DNA of 64,000 nucleotides from Bacteroidia bacterium (GCA_037045145.1 JBAOIA010000011.1:1116001-1180000), one strand, 5' to 3'; numbered from the stretch's first letter, positions 40,517 through 49,041 are shown. Notes: generated by a model not told the origin, from the sequence alone. Made by a program: numbers and translations.

Positions 40517-41410
40517 CTAGTAATTCAGTTCAATGCCCACATAATCGCGTCCGAGTTTTTTGGCAACCACTGCCGTTGTGCCTGCACCCATGAAGGGGTC
40601 AAGTACTACGCCCTGTTCAGGACTTCCGGCTTTTACCATGTCAACAATCAGCTTCTCCGGAAACGTTGCGAAATGAGCTCCTTTGAAACCTGCAACGGAC
40701 ACCGTCCACACACTGCGCTTGTTTGCACCAGTTGCCGGGCTTGCTTTATCTCCTATTTTATTGGTAGGCTTCCATCCGTTGTAATTAGTGCCATGCAGCA
40801 GCTTTTCAGGATGCCAGCCATATTGTGAGCGTGTAATTGAAGCCTGTTTAACTGCCGTTTTAATGGCTGTTGAATTGTAATAATACTTCGGTGATTTACT
40901 CAAGAGAAAGATATACTCATGCGCTTTGGTGCATCGGTCTGTTACGCCTTCAGGCATCGGGTTTGGCTTATGCCAAATAATATCCTGGCGTAAGTACCAA
41001 CCTGATTCGCGGAGTGCGAAGGCAACCAGCCATGGTATGCCAATCAAATCTTTATTCTTATAGCCTTGCAGCTTGTATGGTTTGCTGAATATATCGCCAA
41101 CGAATGAATGTTTGGGCTGAATGCCTTTCTTATTTACATCGCCTTTACCTCTGCCGCTTCCTGCGTAACTATCGCCAAGATTAAGCCACAGCGTGCCTTC
41201 AGGTTTGAGCACGCGGTTCACTTCGCGGAATACATTCACAAGCTCCACAACGTAAGCCTCCGGTGTTGGCTCTAATCCAAGCTGCCCCTGCACGCCATAA
41301 TCGCGCAAGCCGTAGTAAGGAGGTGATGTTATGCAACAGTCAATGCTACCGTCAGGTAATGTGCGGAGAACATCAACTGAGTTTCCGTGATAAATAGTGT
41401 TTGTTTTCAT
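40517..41410 (-). CDS. Site-specific DNA methyltransferase (SPPY type), premature TAG
   Basis: The 297-residue protein has motif IV near the N-terminus (CCITSPPYYGLRDYGVQGQL, ~26-45) and motif I near the C-terminus (VVLDPFMGAGTTAVVAKKLG, ~271-290), the beta-class order of N4-cytosine/N6-adenine methylases. The frame ends GIELNY-TAG. Past the TAG the same frame reads YIKIAERRLGDVL and then stops, the usual end of this family (ELNxEYIKIAxxRL). So a point mutation appears to remove about 14 residues. The core motifs are complete, so activity may remain. It lies in the early operon and probably modifies phage DNA against host restriction. Confidence 0.85.
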   Translation of the reverse strand: MKTNTIYHGNSVDVLRTLPDGSIDCCITSPPYYGLRDYGVQGQLGLEPTPEAYVVELVNVFREVNRVLKPEGTLWLNLGDSYAGSGRGKGDVNKKGIQPKHSFVGDIFSKPYKLQGYKNKDLIGIPWLVAFALRESGWYLRQDIIWHKPNPMPEGVTDRCTKAHEYIFLLSKSPKYYYNSTAIKTAVKQASITRSQYGWHPEKLLHGTNYNGWKPTNKIGDKASPATGANKRSVWTVSVAGFKGAHFATFPEKLIVDMVKAGSPEQGVVLDPFMGAGTTAVVAKKLGRDYVGIELNY

Positions 41411-41535
41411 TTTTCGTATTCAAATATTTGTGCTATTGTAAAAACTCACCGTAAATAATTCACCGCAGCCGATGCTTACGGTACTATCTGACGATCTCCA
41501 AAGGAGCATTTTAAAGCAGTGCATTTGGGATGCAC
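41411..41535 (-). terminator. Spacer with a hairpin upstream of the methylase
   Basis: On the minus strand GTGCATCCCAAATGCAC followed by TGCTTTAAAA (about 41,505-41,538) can form a stem just after the 56-residue gene, a weak terminator candidate. The rest holds the methylase 5' region. No gene seen. Confidence 0.4.
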
Positions 41536-41706
41536 TTAGTTTAGATGATTGATTTCACCTTTTATCATTTTAACGAATAGGTCCCTGTCATATATCAGCC
41601 TATTGCTGTGGTGTTTCAGTAATTTATATACAGCTTCTTGAAGTTTGTTTTTTGGCAAGTTTGCCGAGTGAAGTTTTGTGAAGTATTGAATTTTATTACC
41701 TGTCAT
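41536..41706 (-). CDS. Small basic phage protein (56 residues)
   Basis: The ATG at 41,706 overlaps the stop of the membrane-protein gene (ATGA) and is chosen over the longer frame. The protein reads MTGNKIQYFTKLHSANLPKN and continues LQEAVYKLLKHHSNRLIYDR. It is basic and helical. No family recognised. Confidence 0.5.
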   Translation of the reverse strand: MTGNKIQYFTKLHSANLPKNKLQEAVYKLLKHHSNRLIYDRDLFVKMIKGEINHLN

Positions 41707-42146
41707 ACCGCCTCCATTATTAAAAAGACTCCAAGCCATACCATTGATGCCATGAATAAAATCAGACGACTGTTGTAGCTCAAATCAAATAAAGCCCTGC
41801 CATCAACGGATGACTTCCATCCATCAGGGTAAGTGCCTTTGTCAAGTCGGTTGTGAATTGAATATTGAAAACCATCGTGGATGTAAGGAAACGACAGCAG
41901 CATGAATAGCAGCATGAAAAAAGTTGGCCACGGACTTTTATCAACATTGTCATAAAAATGCAGGAGAAGTGGGGCTGCAAGCATAGCTCGCAGTGCGGTA
42001 AGGAAAGCGTGGTCGTAAATACGACCACGCTTGTCATAAGCCTGATTAAGATGATAGAAGTAGTACGCTTCGGCAAAGCCGAATAACGCAGCAGCTGCCA
42101 GCCAGTAGAGGGCTATTGCAGCAATAAACAAACAAGCTGTAATCAT
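41703..42146 (-). CDS. Phage-encoded multi-pass membrane protein
   Basis: The 147-residue protein has about four hydrophobic segments: ACLFIAAIALYWLAAAALFGFAE (~4-26), AFLTALRAMLAAPLLLHFYD (~47-66), TFFMLLFMLLSFPYIHDGF (~75-93) and LILFMASMVWLGVFLIMEAV (~128-147). No named family. An early-expressed membrane protein in a prophage may act in superinfection exclusion. It overlaps genes on both sides (ATGA). Confidence 0.6.
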   Translation of the reverse strand: MITACLFIAAIALYWLAAAALFGFAEAYYFYHLNQAYDKRGRIYDHAFLTALRAMLAAPLLLHFYDNVDKSPWPTFFMLLFMLLSFPYIHDGFQYSIHNRLDKGTYPDGWKSSVDGRALFDLSYNSRLILFMASMVWLGVFLIMEAV

Positions 42147-42331
42147 GGCTTTTTGGTTTGATGGTGAGAGAAGTCAGCCCGGCTGTGGAGTTCTGGAACT
42201 TTGTAATACTGGCTGTCGCCCGGAGTGTATGAGTTAAAACCTTCGTTGCATTTTGCAATGAGAAGTAACGCTGCAATTCCTGCTGCAAAGAACAGGATGA
42301 GTTTGTATGTGGATGTTTTTTTGCTGTTCAT
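42143..42331 (-). CDS. Small membrane-anchored phage protein (62 residues)
   Basis: The protein starts MNSKKTSTYKLILFFAAGIA then ALLLIAKCNEGFNSYTPGDS. The hydrophobic segment at ~10-26 ends in IAKC, weakly like a lipobox. The exposed tail is polar. Its stop overlaps the next membrane protein's start, so the two may act together. Confidence 0.55.
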   Translation of the reverse strand: MNSKKTSTYKLILFFAAGIAALLLIAKCNEGFNSYTPGDSQYYKVPELHSRADFSHHQTKKP

Positions 42332-42342
42332 GATGATAGTGA

Positions 42343-42870
42343 TTATTCTGTTATAACTGATTCTTTTTTCGGTTGTTTTGAGACGAAGAATGTTTCGTCC
42401 TGGTCAACGGTGATGCCAACCTTGGGGAACAGTGCTGATACTTCAGGCACTTCTCTGTCGGATAACAGACGGTCTTTTGCCGGCTCTTCGGACACGCGTA
42501 TATATTCAGGAAGGAACTCTTTGAGTAGGTTGGTAACGCTGTTCCATGTAAACCCTTTGCGTGTTTTTAGTTTTGGCGTACCGGTTCGGAAACCAATAAC
42601 GCCATGTGTGAGTTCCATGCTTTTTTTGCTGCCAAAGTCTTCGCGGTTGTTCTCGGCATAGGACTGTATTTTCTCAAACTGTTCTTGTTTTTCATCCTGC
42701 AGTTCGGTAATTTCATCCTGATACTTTTCGCGTATCTTGGTAATTTCCACGTCCATTTTAGCGGTTAGTTGCGCTTGACGTGCGTCTGCTTTTGCGTAAG
42801 CAGCGAATGCATCTTCTGCAGATGCTTTGTTGATTGTGCCTGTAAGCACTGTTTTTTTAGCTCTTGCCAT
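42343..42870 (-). CDS. gam: Host-nuclease inhibitor protein Gam
   Basis: The 175-residue protein matches the Mu Gam family: a long N-terminal coiled coil (AYAKADARQAQLTAKMDVEITKIREKYQDEITELQDEKQEQFEKI, ~24-68), then the conserved core with GVIGFRTGTPKLKTRKGFTW (~91-110) and LLSDREVPEVSALFPKVGITV (~133-153). Gam dimers, Ku-like, bind DNA ends and protect them from exonucleases. It sits at the expected place in the early operon after the A and B genes. Confidence 0.9.
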   Translation of the reverse strand: MARAKKTVLTGTINKASAEDAFAAYAKADARQAQLTAKMDVEITKIREKYQDEITELQDEKQEQFEKIQSYAENNREDFGSKKSMELTHGVIGFRTGTPKLKTRKGFTWNSVTNLLKEFLPEYIRVSEEPAKDRLLSDREVPEVSALFPKVGITVDQDETFFVSKQPKKESVITE

Positions 42871-42905
42871 TTGTTTGAAATTTGAATTGTTTGTATAAAA
42901 TTGAA

Positions 42906-43128
42906 TTAGATAATTAATTTAAGAGGAATGGCTTGCACTTCGACAGACGGAGGCTCATGCTCCTGAACTTCGCGTTCAAATTCGGAAGCGTCTTGGTCCT
43001 TATCCACAGCAATGCGTGTGATATAGCAATGTATTCTTACACCGTTGTGTGTGCGCCCTTCCCATATCCGGGCAGGCACGCCATTAATTGTTACAATCTT
43101 TGTTGTAGAGTGAATTAAAATACTGCAT
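42906..43128 (-). pseudogene. TKIVTING family protein, paralogue 2, frameshifted at the start
   Basis: Reading from ATG 43,128 hits a stop at once. Without one T near 43,122 it would read MQILIHSTTKIVTINGVPAR then IWEGRTHNGVRIHCYITRIA and on to a stop at 42,906. That is about 60% similar to the intact paralogue at 39,811-40,032. It may be an inactivated duplicate, a sequencing error, or a gene using a non-ATG start. Confidence 0.55.
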
Positions 43129-43131
43129 TTT

Positions 43132-43767
43132 TTAAAATAATTTGGTTTGAAGTGATTTATGAGGGATAACGATCATTGAGCCATCAGGATTGAAACGACC
43201 TTCGGCACGAGCCACACCATTTTCAATCTTGATTTTAACATCTGTTTCATGTACCCACTCCTGGCCACCCTTGAATTGGCCTGAGTTGGTGGACTGGAGA
43301 ATGATATGCCAGCTCTTACGATTTCTGAATACCTCTAATTTTAGGCGCATAAAATCTTTAACAGATAGGCTGCATACCTGCGCACTGTCAATTATGATAA
43401 ACCGCGCATGAATAGAACGAACCAATCGCTCAATGTCAGCAACGGTGCGTACACCTACAAATCGAATACGATCACTGTTAATTTCTACGTGGCTCCAGGC
43501 GCGATTGCAATGACTTTGAGATTAGCTCTTCGCTTGATACATATAAGACCTTGCCATAAGTAACTAATGCATTTGCCAACTTTAGACTGAAGGTAGATTT
43601 ACCAGATTTGGCAGTTCCATAGATTATGCTGCAGAAGTTATGTGATGGAGTGCCTATTAACTTGGTGAAATGCTCTGGCAACTCTAATTCTTTAAAGCTG
43701 TGATCAATAATCTGCTTGGCAGACCATGTTCTTATTCTCTTTAACTTTTGGGGGTTGTGATTGTCAT
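43132..43767 (-). pseudogene. RadA/RecA-like P-loop ATPase, frameshifted
   Basis: Pieces in two or three frames form one protein of about 210 residues. From ATG 43,767 (MTITTPK) a shift near 43,740 leads to RIRTWSAKQIIDHSFKELEL, Walker A YGTAKSGKSTFSLKLANAL (~43,620-43,565) and VLYVSSEELISKSLQSRL. A further shift near 43,485 leads to EINSDRIRFVGVRTVADIER, Walker B FIIIDSAQVCSLS, HIILQSTNSGQFKGGQEWVH and ETDVKIKIENGVA. This is the order of RadA/DnaB-type RecA folds. In Mu-like phages of Bacteroidota such ATPases occur after the B gene. As sequenced it is not full length. Confidence 0.65.
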
Positions 43768-43787
43768 ATTGCTACTTTTTGTTTACA

Positions 43788-44048
43788 TTATGGATATGGT
43801 CGCTGAAGCCAAATGCAAAAAGGTTGGCCATACGCTTTTATATTATCAATCATCTTGCGTAGTCTTGTTGAGCCTTGCAGCTATTGGCGTTAATCTCTGA
43901 TGTTATCTCAATAATTACCTCGGAAACAAATCGGTAATTAGAAGGAGTGAAATTTTCGATTCTCTCTGTTCAAAACGGCTTCGATTCTCGCAAGCTTAAC
44001 GACAAGCTCTTTGATGTTCCATTTCTCAAGCTTCTGATAGGTGCTCAT
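43788..44048 (-). pseudogene. Small early phage protein, frameshifted
   Basis: From ATG 44,048 the frame reads MSTYQKLEKWNIKELVVKLA then RIEAVLNRENRKFHSF and stops at 43,938. Moving one base, it continues SNYRFVSEVIIEITSEINAN and SCKAQQDYAR, then after another shift MIDNIKAYGQPFCIWLQRPY to a stop at 43,788. Two indels in 260 bp. No family recognised. Confidence 0.45.
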
Positions 44049-44290
44049 GATTGTTGTTCATTTATGATACGTTTATACAGTGCGTTGATCATATAGAATG
44101 GTACTCTCTTCTGATAGCTCTTAATGCCTGAAACTGTGTGGGCATATACAAAATGTTCGCGTATTGATTGCGCTACGTCCATGCCTAGATAATCGGCAAC
44201 TTCAGTACTAAGATGTTGAACAAAGAGGGTGCAACGCTGCCTAAAGCTACGGTGATACCAATGCCAGTATTCGTTATCGGCTATAATCAT
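44045..44290 (-). CDS. Small early phage protein (81 residues), unknown
   Basis: The protein (MIIADNEYWHWYHRSFRQRC) is basic and aromatic, with FVQHLSTEVADYLGMDVAQS (~23-42) and RVPFYMINALYKRIINEQQS at the end. Its ATG overlaps the reconstructed B stop and its stop overlaps the next ATG (both ATGA). No family recognised. It is one of the few intact frames in this part of the early operon. Confidence 0.55.
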   Translation of the reverse strand: MIIADNEYWHWYHRSFRQRCTLFVQHLSTEVADYLGMDVAQSIREHFVYAHTVSGIKSYQKRVPFYMINALYKRIINEQQS

Positions 44291-44910
44291 GGCTCTGCCA
44301 ATGGCATCGTGCGGAATTGTATCATTGAGTAGTGCAAAGCCGAATCAATAAAGATGTTGTTGTAATCATCTTCGGTGATATTTGTAATGCGCCTGATAAA
44401 TTCAGAGGTGACTTCATATTCATCTAGCTGTTTGTTTTTGATTGCAGCAGTTTTGCATCTTCAACTAGTCGTTGCACTACTCGGATGTCGCCACTTGATT
44501 TGTTGACGATAGTCATAACTGATTCTTCGTCATCAATGCCGTTGGCATTGCAATGATGTCGCGTGTACGCTCTTCAGTAAGGTCATATAGGTGCAGGAAC
44601 TCGCCACCAAATCGTGAGTATATTTCGCGATAGCCTTTTTTGTTGAGGCGCGAAAATTTATCAATATGCTTCTCAAAAAACTCAGAGCCGCTTAAAACAA
44701 AACCGCATGTGCCGCTCAACTCGTTGTAAAATGTAATGAAAAAAGTAAGTGTGTTGTCTTTGAGTTTATCCGCCTCGTCAATGATGAGCAGTGGCCGAGT
44801 CATTTTGCGAAGGGCGGATATGATTTCCTCCACCATTTCAGGAATGCCTTGCAAATGAATAGGCTTTAATCCCATTGCAGCTTTCACTTTGATGAGGAAA
44901 GTTTTTTTAG
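44287..44910 (-). pseudogene. Transposition protein B-like ATPase, C-terminal part (cut by IS1380)
   Basis: Together with 46,313-46,708 this is one MuB-like gene. Removing the IS and one copy of the 5-bp duplication gives ECGDYWTKKTFLIKVKAAMG in frame across the junction. The part here has Walker B RPLLIIDEADKLKDNTLTFF (~44,790-44,735), sensor VLSGSEFFEKHI and GYREIYSRFGGEFLHL. Two further shifts follow: near 44,545 (into NGIDDEESVMTIVNKSSGDI RVVQRLVEDA) and near 44,430 (into DEYEVTSEFIRRITNITEDD). MuB binds target DNA and activates transposase, so transposition is probably lost or IS-dependent. Confidence 0.8.
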
Positions 44911-46312
44911 CCGAGATTATGCATTAGGGTAAATTAATTTTGAATAAACGGTAATAATACCAGATATTTAGGGGTTTAAAACTTTCCACCATATGGGTGT
45001 TATAGATAAGATAGAATTTAGCGACCATCAAGTTAGTGCTTGGGGCGGCATGAAGATGATGAAAGACTTAGTTGACGGGAGTAAAATAAAGGATGAATTA
45101 GCAAAGCTTCCTTTACCTGATAAAGGCTCTAATCGGGGCTATGATCCGGTACAAATAATAGAGTGTTTTTGGACAAGTATTTGGATTGGAGCAGGTAGAT
45201 TTAGTCATTCAGCCTATTTGCGCTTTGACGAAGTACTGAAACAAATTTTTGGATGGAAACAAGCTCCTTCACAGAGTACCTACAGTAGATTTTTTCACAA
45301 GTTTGACTGGAAAAGGAATACAGAAACCTTTGTTCCTTTATTTCAATGGTTCTTTAATCAGATACAATTCAATAATGTAACCTTAGACTTAGACAGTACA
45401 GTTATAACACGCTATGGAGAGCAAGAGGGAGCCAAGAAAGGGTATAACGCAAAGAAACCCGGCCGCAATTCTCACCATCCACTACTGGCGTTTATACCGG
45501 AAGTACGTATGATAGCTAATGCTTGGATGCGACAAGGAAATACAGGAGCAACCAGTAGTGCGAAATCATTTTTGGCAGAAACTTTAGAAATATTATGCAA
45601 CAAAAAAGTAGGTTTAGTGCGTTGCGATAGTGGTTTTTATAGTCAAGATTTTTTGAGCGAACTCGAAGCAAAAAATCTTAACTATGTGGTAGCGGTTAAA
45701 TTTTATCCAACGATAAAAAGAGAACTGAGAAGCTTAACAAAATGGGTGAGCATTAAAGACGGAATAGAAATTTGCGAATTTAATTACCAATCACCTGAAT
45801 GGAAAGCTCCTCGCAGAATGGTCGCTGTAAGAAAGAATATTACCAAACTAAAAAAAGCAACAGGTCGCTTATTGCTTTTTGATGAGCAGATTTACTCTTA
45901 CCGATATAGTCTTTATGTTACAAATTTAGATTTACCGGCTCAGCAAATATGGGAGATGTATAAGCAACGAGGCGATGCAGAAAACAGAATTAAGGAGTTA
46001 AAATATGACTTCGGATTAGAAACATTTTGTGCTACTAATTTTTGGGGAACAGAAGCTGCATTTAGAAGCATTTTAATGGCATATAATCTAATGGCTTTGT
46101 TCCGTCAATTAGTGCTCAAGCATAAGTCTCAAGCCACTTTAAGTACTTTACGGTTTAAATGCTTTGCATTAGGCGCATGGATTACAAAACATGCCAGAAT
46201 AACAACATTAAAAATAAGTGCGACCGGTGAAAAAAGACGTTGGTTAGATGCTCTTTTTGATACGATACCTAAAATAACCGCTCCTTATTCTTTTTCTAAT
46301 GCATAATCTCGG
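44911..46312 (+). mobile_element. IS1380-family insertion sequence, 1402 bp, inside the phage B gene
   Basis: The terminal inverted repeats CCGAGATTATGCATTAG (44,911-44,927) and CTAATGCATAATCTCGG (46,296-46,312) match perfectly over 17 bp. The flanking TTTAG at 44,906-44,910 and 46,313-46,317 is a 5-bp target duplication. It holds one intact transposase on the plus strand, opposite to the interrupted gene. The clean ends and perfect repeats suggest a recent insertion. Confidence 0.9.
44993..46306 (+). CDS. IS1380 family transposase
   Basis: The 437-residue DDE transposase has the IS1380 hallmarks. NNVTLDLDSTVITRYGEQEG (~121-140) and GYNAKKPGRNSHHPLLAF (~144-161) are strongly conserved. LVRCDSGFYSQDFLSELEAK (~205-224) has the second aspartate, and YKQRGDAENRIKELKYDFGL (~322-341) the catalytic glutamate region. 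Its stop codon lies inside the right inverted repeat. The frame is intact. Confidence 0.93.
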   Translation: MGVIDKIEFSDHQVSAWGGMKMMKDLVDGSKIKDELAKLPLPDKGSNRGYDPVQIIECFWTSIWIGAGRFSHSAYLRFDEVLKQIFGWKQAPSQSTYSRFFHKFDWKRNTETFVPLFQWFFNQIQFNNVTLDLDSTVITRYGEQEGAKKGYNAKKPGRNSHHPLLAFIPEVRMIANAWMRQGNTGATSSAKSFLAETLEILCNKKVGLVRCDSGFYSQDFLSELEAKNLNYVVAVKFYPTIKRELRSLTKWVSIKDGIEICEFNYQSPEWKAPRRMVAVRKNITKLKKATGRLLLFDEQIYSYRYSLYVTNLDLPAQQIWEMYKQRGDAENRIKELKYDFGLETFCATNFWGTEAAFRSILMAYNLMALFRQLVLKHKSQATLSTLRFKCFALGAWITKHARITTLKISATGEKRRWLDALFDTIPKITAPYSFSNA

Positions 46313-46708
46313 TTTAGTCCAATAATCGCCACACTCTATGTAGAAGGCGTTCGGATTGTTGCGTGCGTAGTGTTTCAGCCCTTCGCTTTTTCCGGTGCCG
46401 GGCGCGGCACTGATGGCGCGTGCGTGTGATTTGCGCTGCGCCTGATGGCAGATGTTGTTTACGCGCTTGAAGTTGCGGTCGGTAGTTACCACTACCCACT
46501 CGTCAGCCAAGCCGAGCCAGTTTTTTACTTTGTTCCACATTTTTTCACTCACGAGCTTGTCGTTGAGTTCCCATTTGCGATTGGTAATGCAACTGATGGT
46601 AGCACCACTGATGCCGATTTGTGTGGCAGCCTGTTCGTTGCTGATTTTTCGGGCTGCAATGCGCTCCTTTAAGGAGGTTACGATTGTTTGTTTGATTGTG
46701 TTTTGCAT
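46313..46708 (-). pseudogene. Transposition protein B-like ATPase, N-terminal part (cut by IS1380)
   Basis: This part has an N-terminal helix-turn-helix (ARKISNEQAATQIGISGATI, ~18-37), typical of MuB-like proteins, and the Walker A of the AAA+ domain (ARAISAAPGTGKSEGLKHYA, ~97-116). It continues to YIECGDYWTK, where the IS1380 copy interrupts. The predicted protein now runs into IS sequence. Restored length would be about 340 residues. It starts 60 bp after the transposase A stop. Confidence 0.85.
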
Positions 46709-46769
46709 ATATTTGCGTTCCTTATTAGTTTAAATTGATGGCCATCGCAGCAATGCGATGGTTTTCTTT

Positions 46770-48752
46770 TTACATATCCCACACATCTCCTTCCTGCGCC
46801 TGTGGTGGTGTGTTGTTTTCGTTTTCATTGTCGTAATCAAATGCGTCTTTGCCTTCAATCATTTTCCTTCTATAAGCGTTGTCGGCAGCCTGATTGAGTT
46901 CTTTGTTTACATAACCGGCCTGCAACACACCGGCAGCATCAATGCCATGCTGGGCGAGGGTGTTTTGGCGTTCTGCTTTTGCATCAAGCACGTATTGGCT
47001 GATGCGTTTCTTTTCATCCAAGCGCACGTTAATGAGTGCGCGGTCGCCTGCGGTCATGTCGGCAATAGCCATTTTCATTGGCTCATACATCGGGCAAATA
47101 ATTTGCACTCTGCCATCATCAGCCGTTGCAAGTATTTTGCTCATGTTGTATGGATCATAAATCACTTGCATTTTCTTACCTACGTTTCGCATGTAGTCAA
47201 CCTCCGGAACGTCATAGATGTACTCAGTGCCGTTAACAGTGATTCTGATTCCGCCATTGGTGAGTTCGTTTTGCCATTTATGGCGTGTGCCATAGAGGTG
47301 CAGCCTGCGCGTGTCGTCAAGCGGCATCATGCGCTGTTTGTTTTCGTTGAAAGCTGCCAGCCACTGTTGTTGGAGTGATACGCCTTTATCGTTTACTTCG
47401 GTGCGAATGCGGTTTATTATATCATGCACCTGGTGGTGTCCATGTTCTTTGTGCGGAAGGTTTTTGTAATTGGCTCTGATAGCTTCGTAATTGGCTTTTG
47501 TTTTTGCGGTGATGTTATGACCTGCGTAATTCGGATATTGCTTTAATACTTTATGCCATTTTCCAAATGCAGCTTCAATGGGCTTGCTCCGGGCGTTACC
47601 AACTTTGGCAGGCGTGTAAACAGCCTGTGCTTTATACCACTCTTCAAGTGCGGATATGCCCCAATGGTCAGTTACTATTTGCTGCCATATAAAGTAATTG
47701 CCGGTTAATTCGCAGATGTGATTGATGGCATCGGCATAAGCTGCGTAAACAAGTTCTTTTGATTGAGCAACACCAATGGCATAACCAAGTGGATAACGCA
47801 AGTACATATCCATTACTACCATCAGTTTAAAGCGGAAGTGGTAATTAGTTCTGCGATGTCCGTCTTTATCAATAAAAGCCTCTTGGAAATATTCGTCAAG
47901 GTCTAAGTCGTCAGAGTTGATTATGAGGAGAGGAGCGGTAGGACCTGAACGATGAACGATTTTATCGTATTTATCTCTCCATGCGGCAGAGCCTTCGCGC
48001 CCGGAGGCAATGAGCATGTCGCGTTCGCGCCTGTAATAACCAACAGTGTCAGCTTTGATGGGCTTGTAGCCTTTCGCCTGCACCTGTTCGTTATATTTAT
48101 CCGCCACAAAGGGGTCTTCAAACTGGTTGTAGTGCGATATGAGTTCCAGCAGCAGGCTTTCGCAGAAAGCATCAGCCACTTTCAGGTTGTTGCTCGCTTT
48201 GCCGCTTCCGGCATGAATAACCACTATCGCGCCTTGCTTTTTGTATGCCGCTACTTTGCGCAGCAGCTTGCTGTAATTATGAGGCAGGCGCACGTTATCG
48301 GTGCGGAGGAGTGTGATTACGGCTTTGTAGAAATCAGCAGCCGATGCGTAGCCGGTAGCTTTTATTTTGCGAATATTTATTTGCGAAAGGAAGTGCAACC
48401 ACCGGCAGGCGGTTACATACTCTGCGAGAGTAGCAGTAGCAATGGCGTTGCCGTTTGGCAGGCGGTATTTGCTGAGGAAATTAATATCGGATGGGTTGTC
48501 ATGCAGGAGTGGTTTGAGTATTTGGGCAGCGAGGTATTGGTAAGGGCAGCCGAAGTGGGATTTTACTTTTTCCTGATAGGTTGGCTTCATAGTGATGTAG
48601 TCCACCAGTACGCGCCTACGGTCATCAGGGTCATCAATGAAATTCCATGAGGCGGAATTGCGGTGAGACGCTAACTTTAAAGTGCTTTTACAAACACCCG
48701 ATTTGATTAGCTCATCAAATTCAATATATGGTTTACCGCTAATGAGTTTCAT
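46770..48752 (-). CDS. Phage transposase A (Mu A-like, rve DDE domain)
   Basis: The 660-residue protein has an N-terminal DNA-binding part (YIEFDELIKSGVCKSTLKLA, ~9-28) and an rve integrase core: first aspartate in KLMVVMDMYLRYPLGYAIGV (~309-328), second in WQQIVTDHWGISALEEWYKA (~355-374), glutamate in NARSKPIEAAFGKWHKVLKQ (~386-405). A Mu-A-type C-terminal beta barrel follows (YIYDVPEVDYMRNVGKKMQV ~515-534, YDPYNMSKILATADDGRV). It would bind the terminal repeats at both prophage ends and carry out strand transfer. The reading frame is intact. Confidence 0.92.
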   Translation of the reverse strand: MKLISGKPYIEFDELIKSGVCKSTLKLASHRNSASWNFIDDPDDRRRVLVDYITMKPTYQEKVKSHFGCPYQYLAAQILKPLLHDNPSDINFLSKYRLPNGNAIATATLAEYVTACRWLHFLSQINIRKIKATGYASAADFYKAVITLLRTDNVRLPHNYSKLLRKVAAYKKQGAIVVIHAGSGKASNNLKVADAFCESLLLELISHYNQFEDPFVADKYNEQVQAKGYKPIKADTVGYYRRERDMLIASGREGSAAWRDKYDKIVHRSGPTAPLLIINSDDLDLDEYFQEAFIDKDGHRRTNYHFRFKLMVVMDMYLRYPLGYAIGVAQSKELVYAAYADAINHICELTGNYFIWQQIVTDHWGISALEEWYKAQAVYTPAKVGNARSKPIEAAFGKWHKVLKQYPNYAGHNITAKTKANYEAIRANYKNLPHKEHGHHQVHDIINRIRTEVNDKGVSLQQQWLAAFNENKQRMMPLDDTRRLHLYGTRHKWQNELTNGGIRITVNGTEYIYDVPEVDYMRNVGKKMQVIYDPYNMSKILATADDGRVQIICPMYEPMKMAIADMTAGDRALINVRLDEKKRISQYVLDAKAERQNTLAQHGIDAAGVLQAGYVNKELNQAADNAYRRKMIEGKDAFDYDNENENNTPPQAQEGDVWDM

Positions 48753-48768
48753 TTATATTTGCCGAATG

Positions 48769-49026
48769 GAAGTTAAGCTCAATCTTGATGATGTTGTGGT
48801 TTACCTGTTAAGCCATAATGCCTTGTTAATCGCAAAAACAACCGTTTTAGAAACGACTCTTTATACTTTGATTCGGCAGCAGCATCCGGATGCTGACATT
48901 GAGGATTTGAAGCGTACGGCTTCAACTTTGATTGCAAGAGAAGCTCAACGTCTGATACTAACTGTTCCTGGTGTTGATGAAGCTCTTGCAAAGAAGATTC
49001 AAGATGAACTTCTGAAAGATTTATAG
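48769..49026 (+). CDS. Small plus-strand ORF between the Ner-position gene and transposase
   Basis: From ATG 48,769 the protein has 85 residues (MEVKLNLDDVVVYLLSHNAL then LIAKTTVLETTLYTLIRQQH) and ends VDEALAKKIQDELLKDL. Composition is natural (amphipathic helices, DADIEDLKRTASTLIAREAQ) and better than the overlapping minus-strand frame. TATATTTG, a Bacteroidota -7-like element, lies only a few bases upstream, so the mRNA would be nearly leaderless. It runs against the early operon, and the role is unknown. Low-to-moderate certainty that it is real. Confidence 0.45.
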   Translation, partial: EVKLNLDDVVVYLLSHNALLIAKTTVLETTLYTLIRQQHPDADIEDLKRTASTLIAREAQRLILTVPGVDEALAKKIQDELLKDL

Positions 49027-49041
49027 TTACTTTGTTATCCA

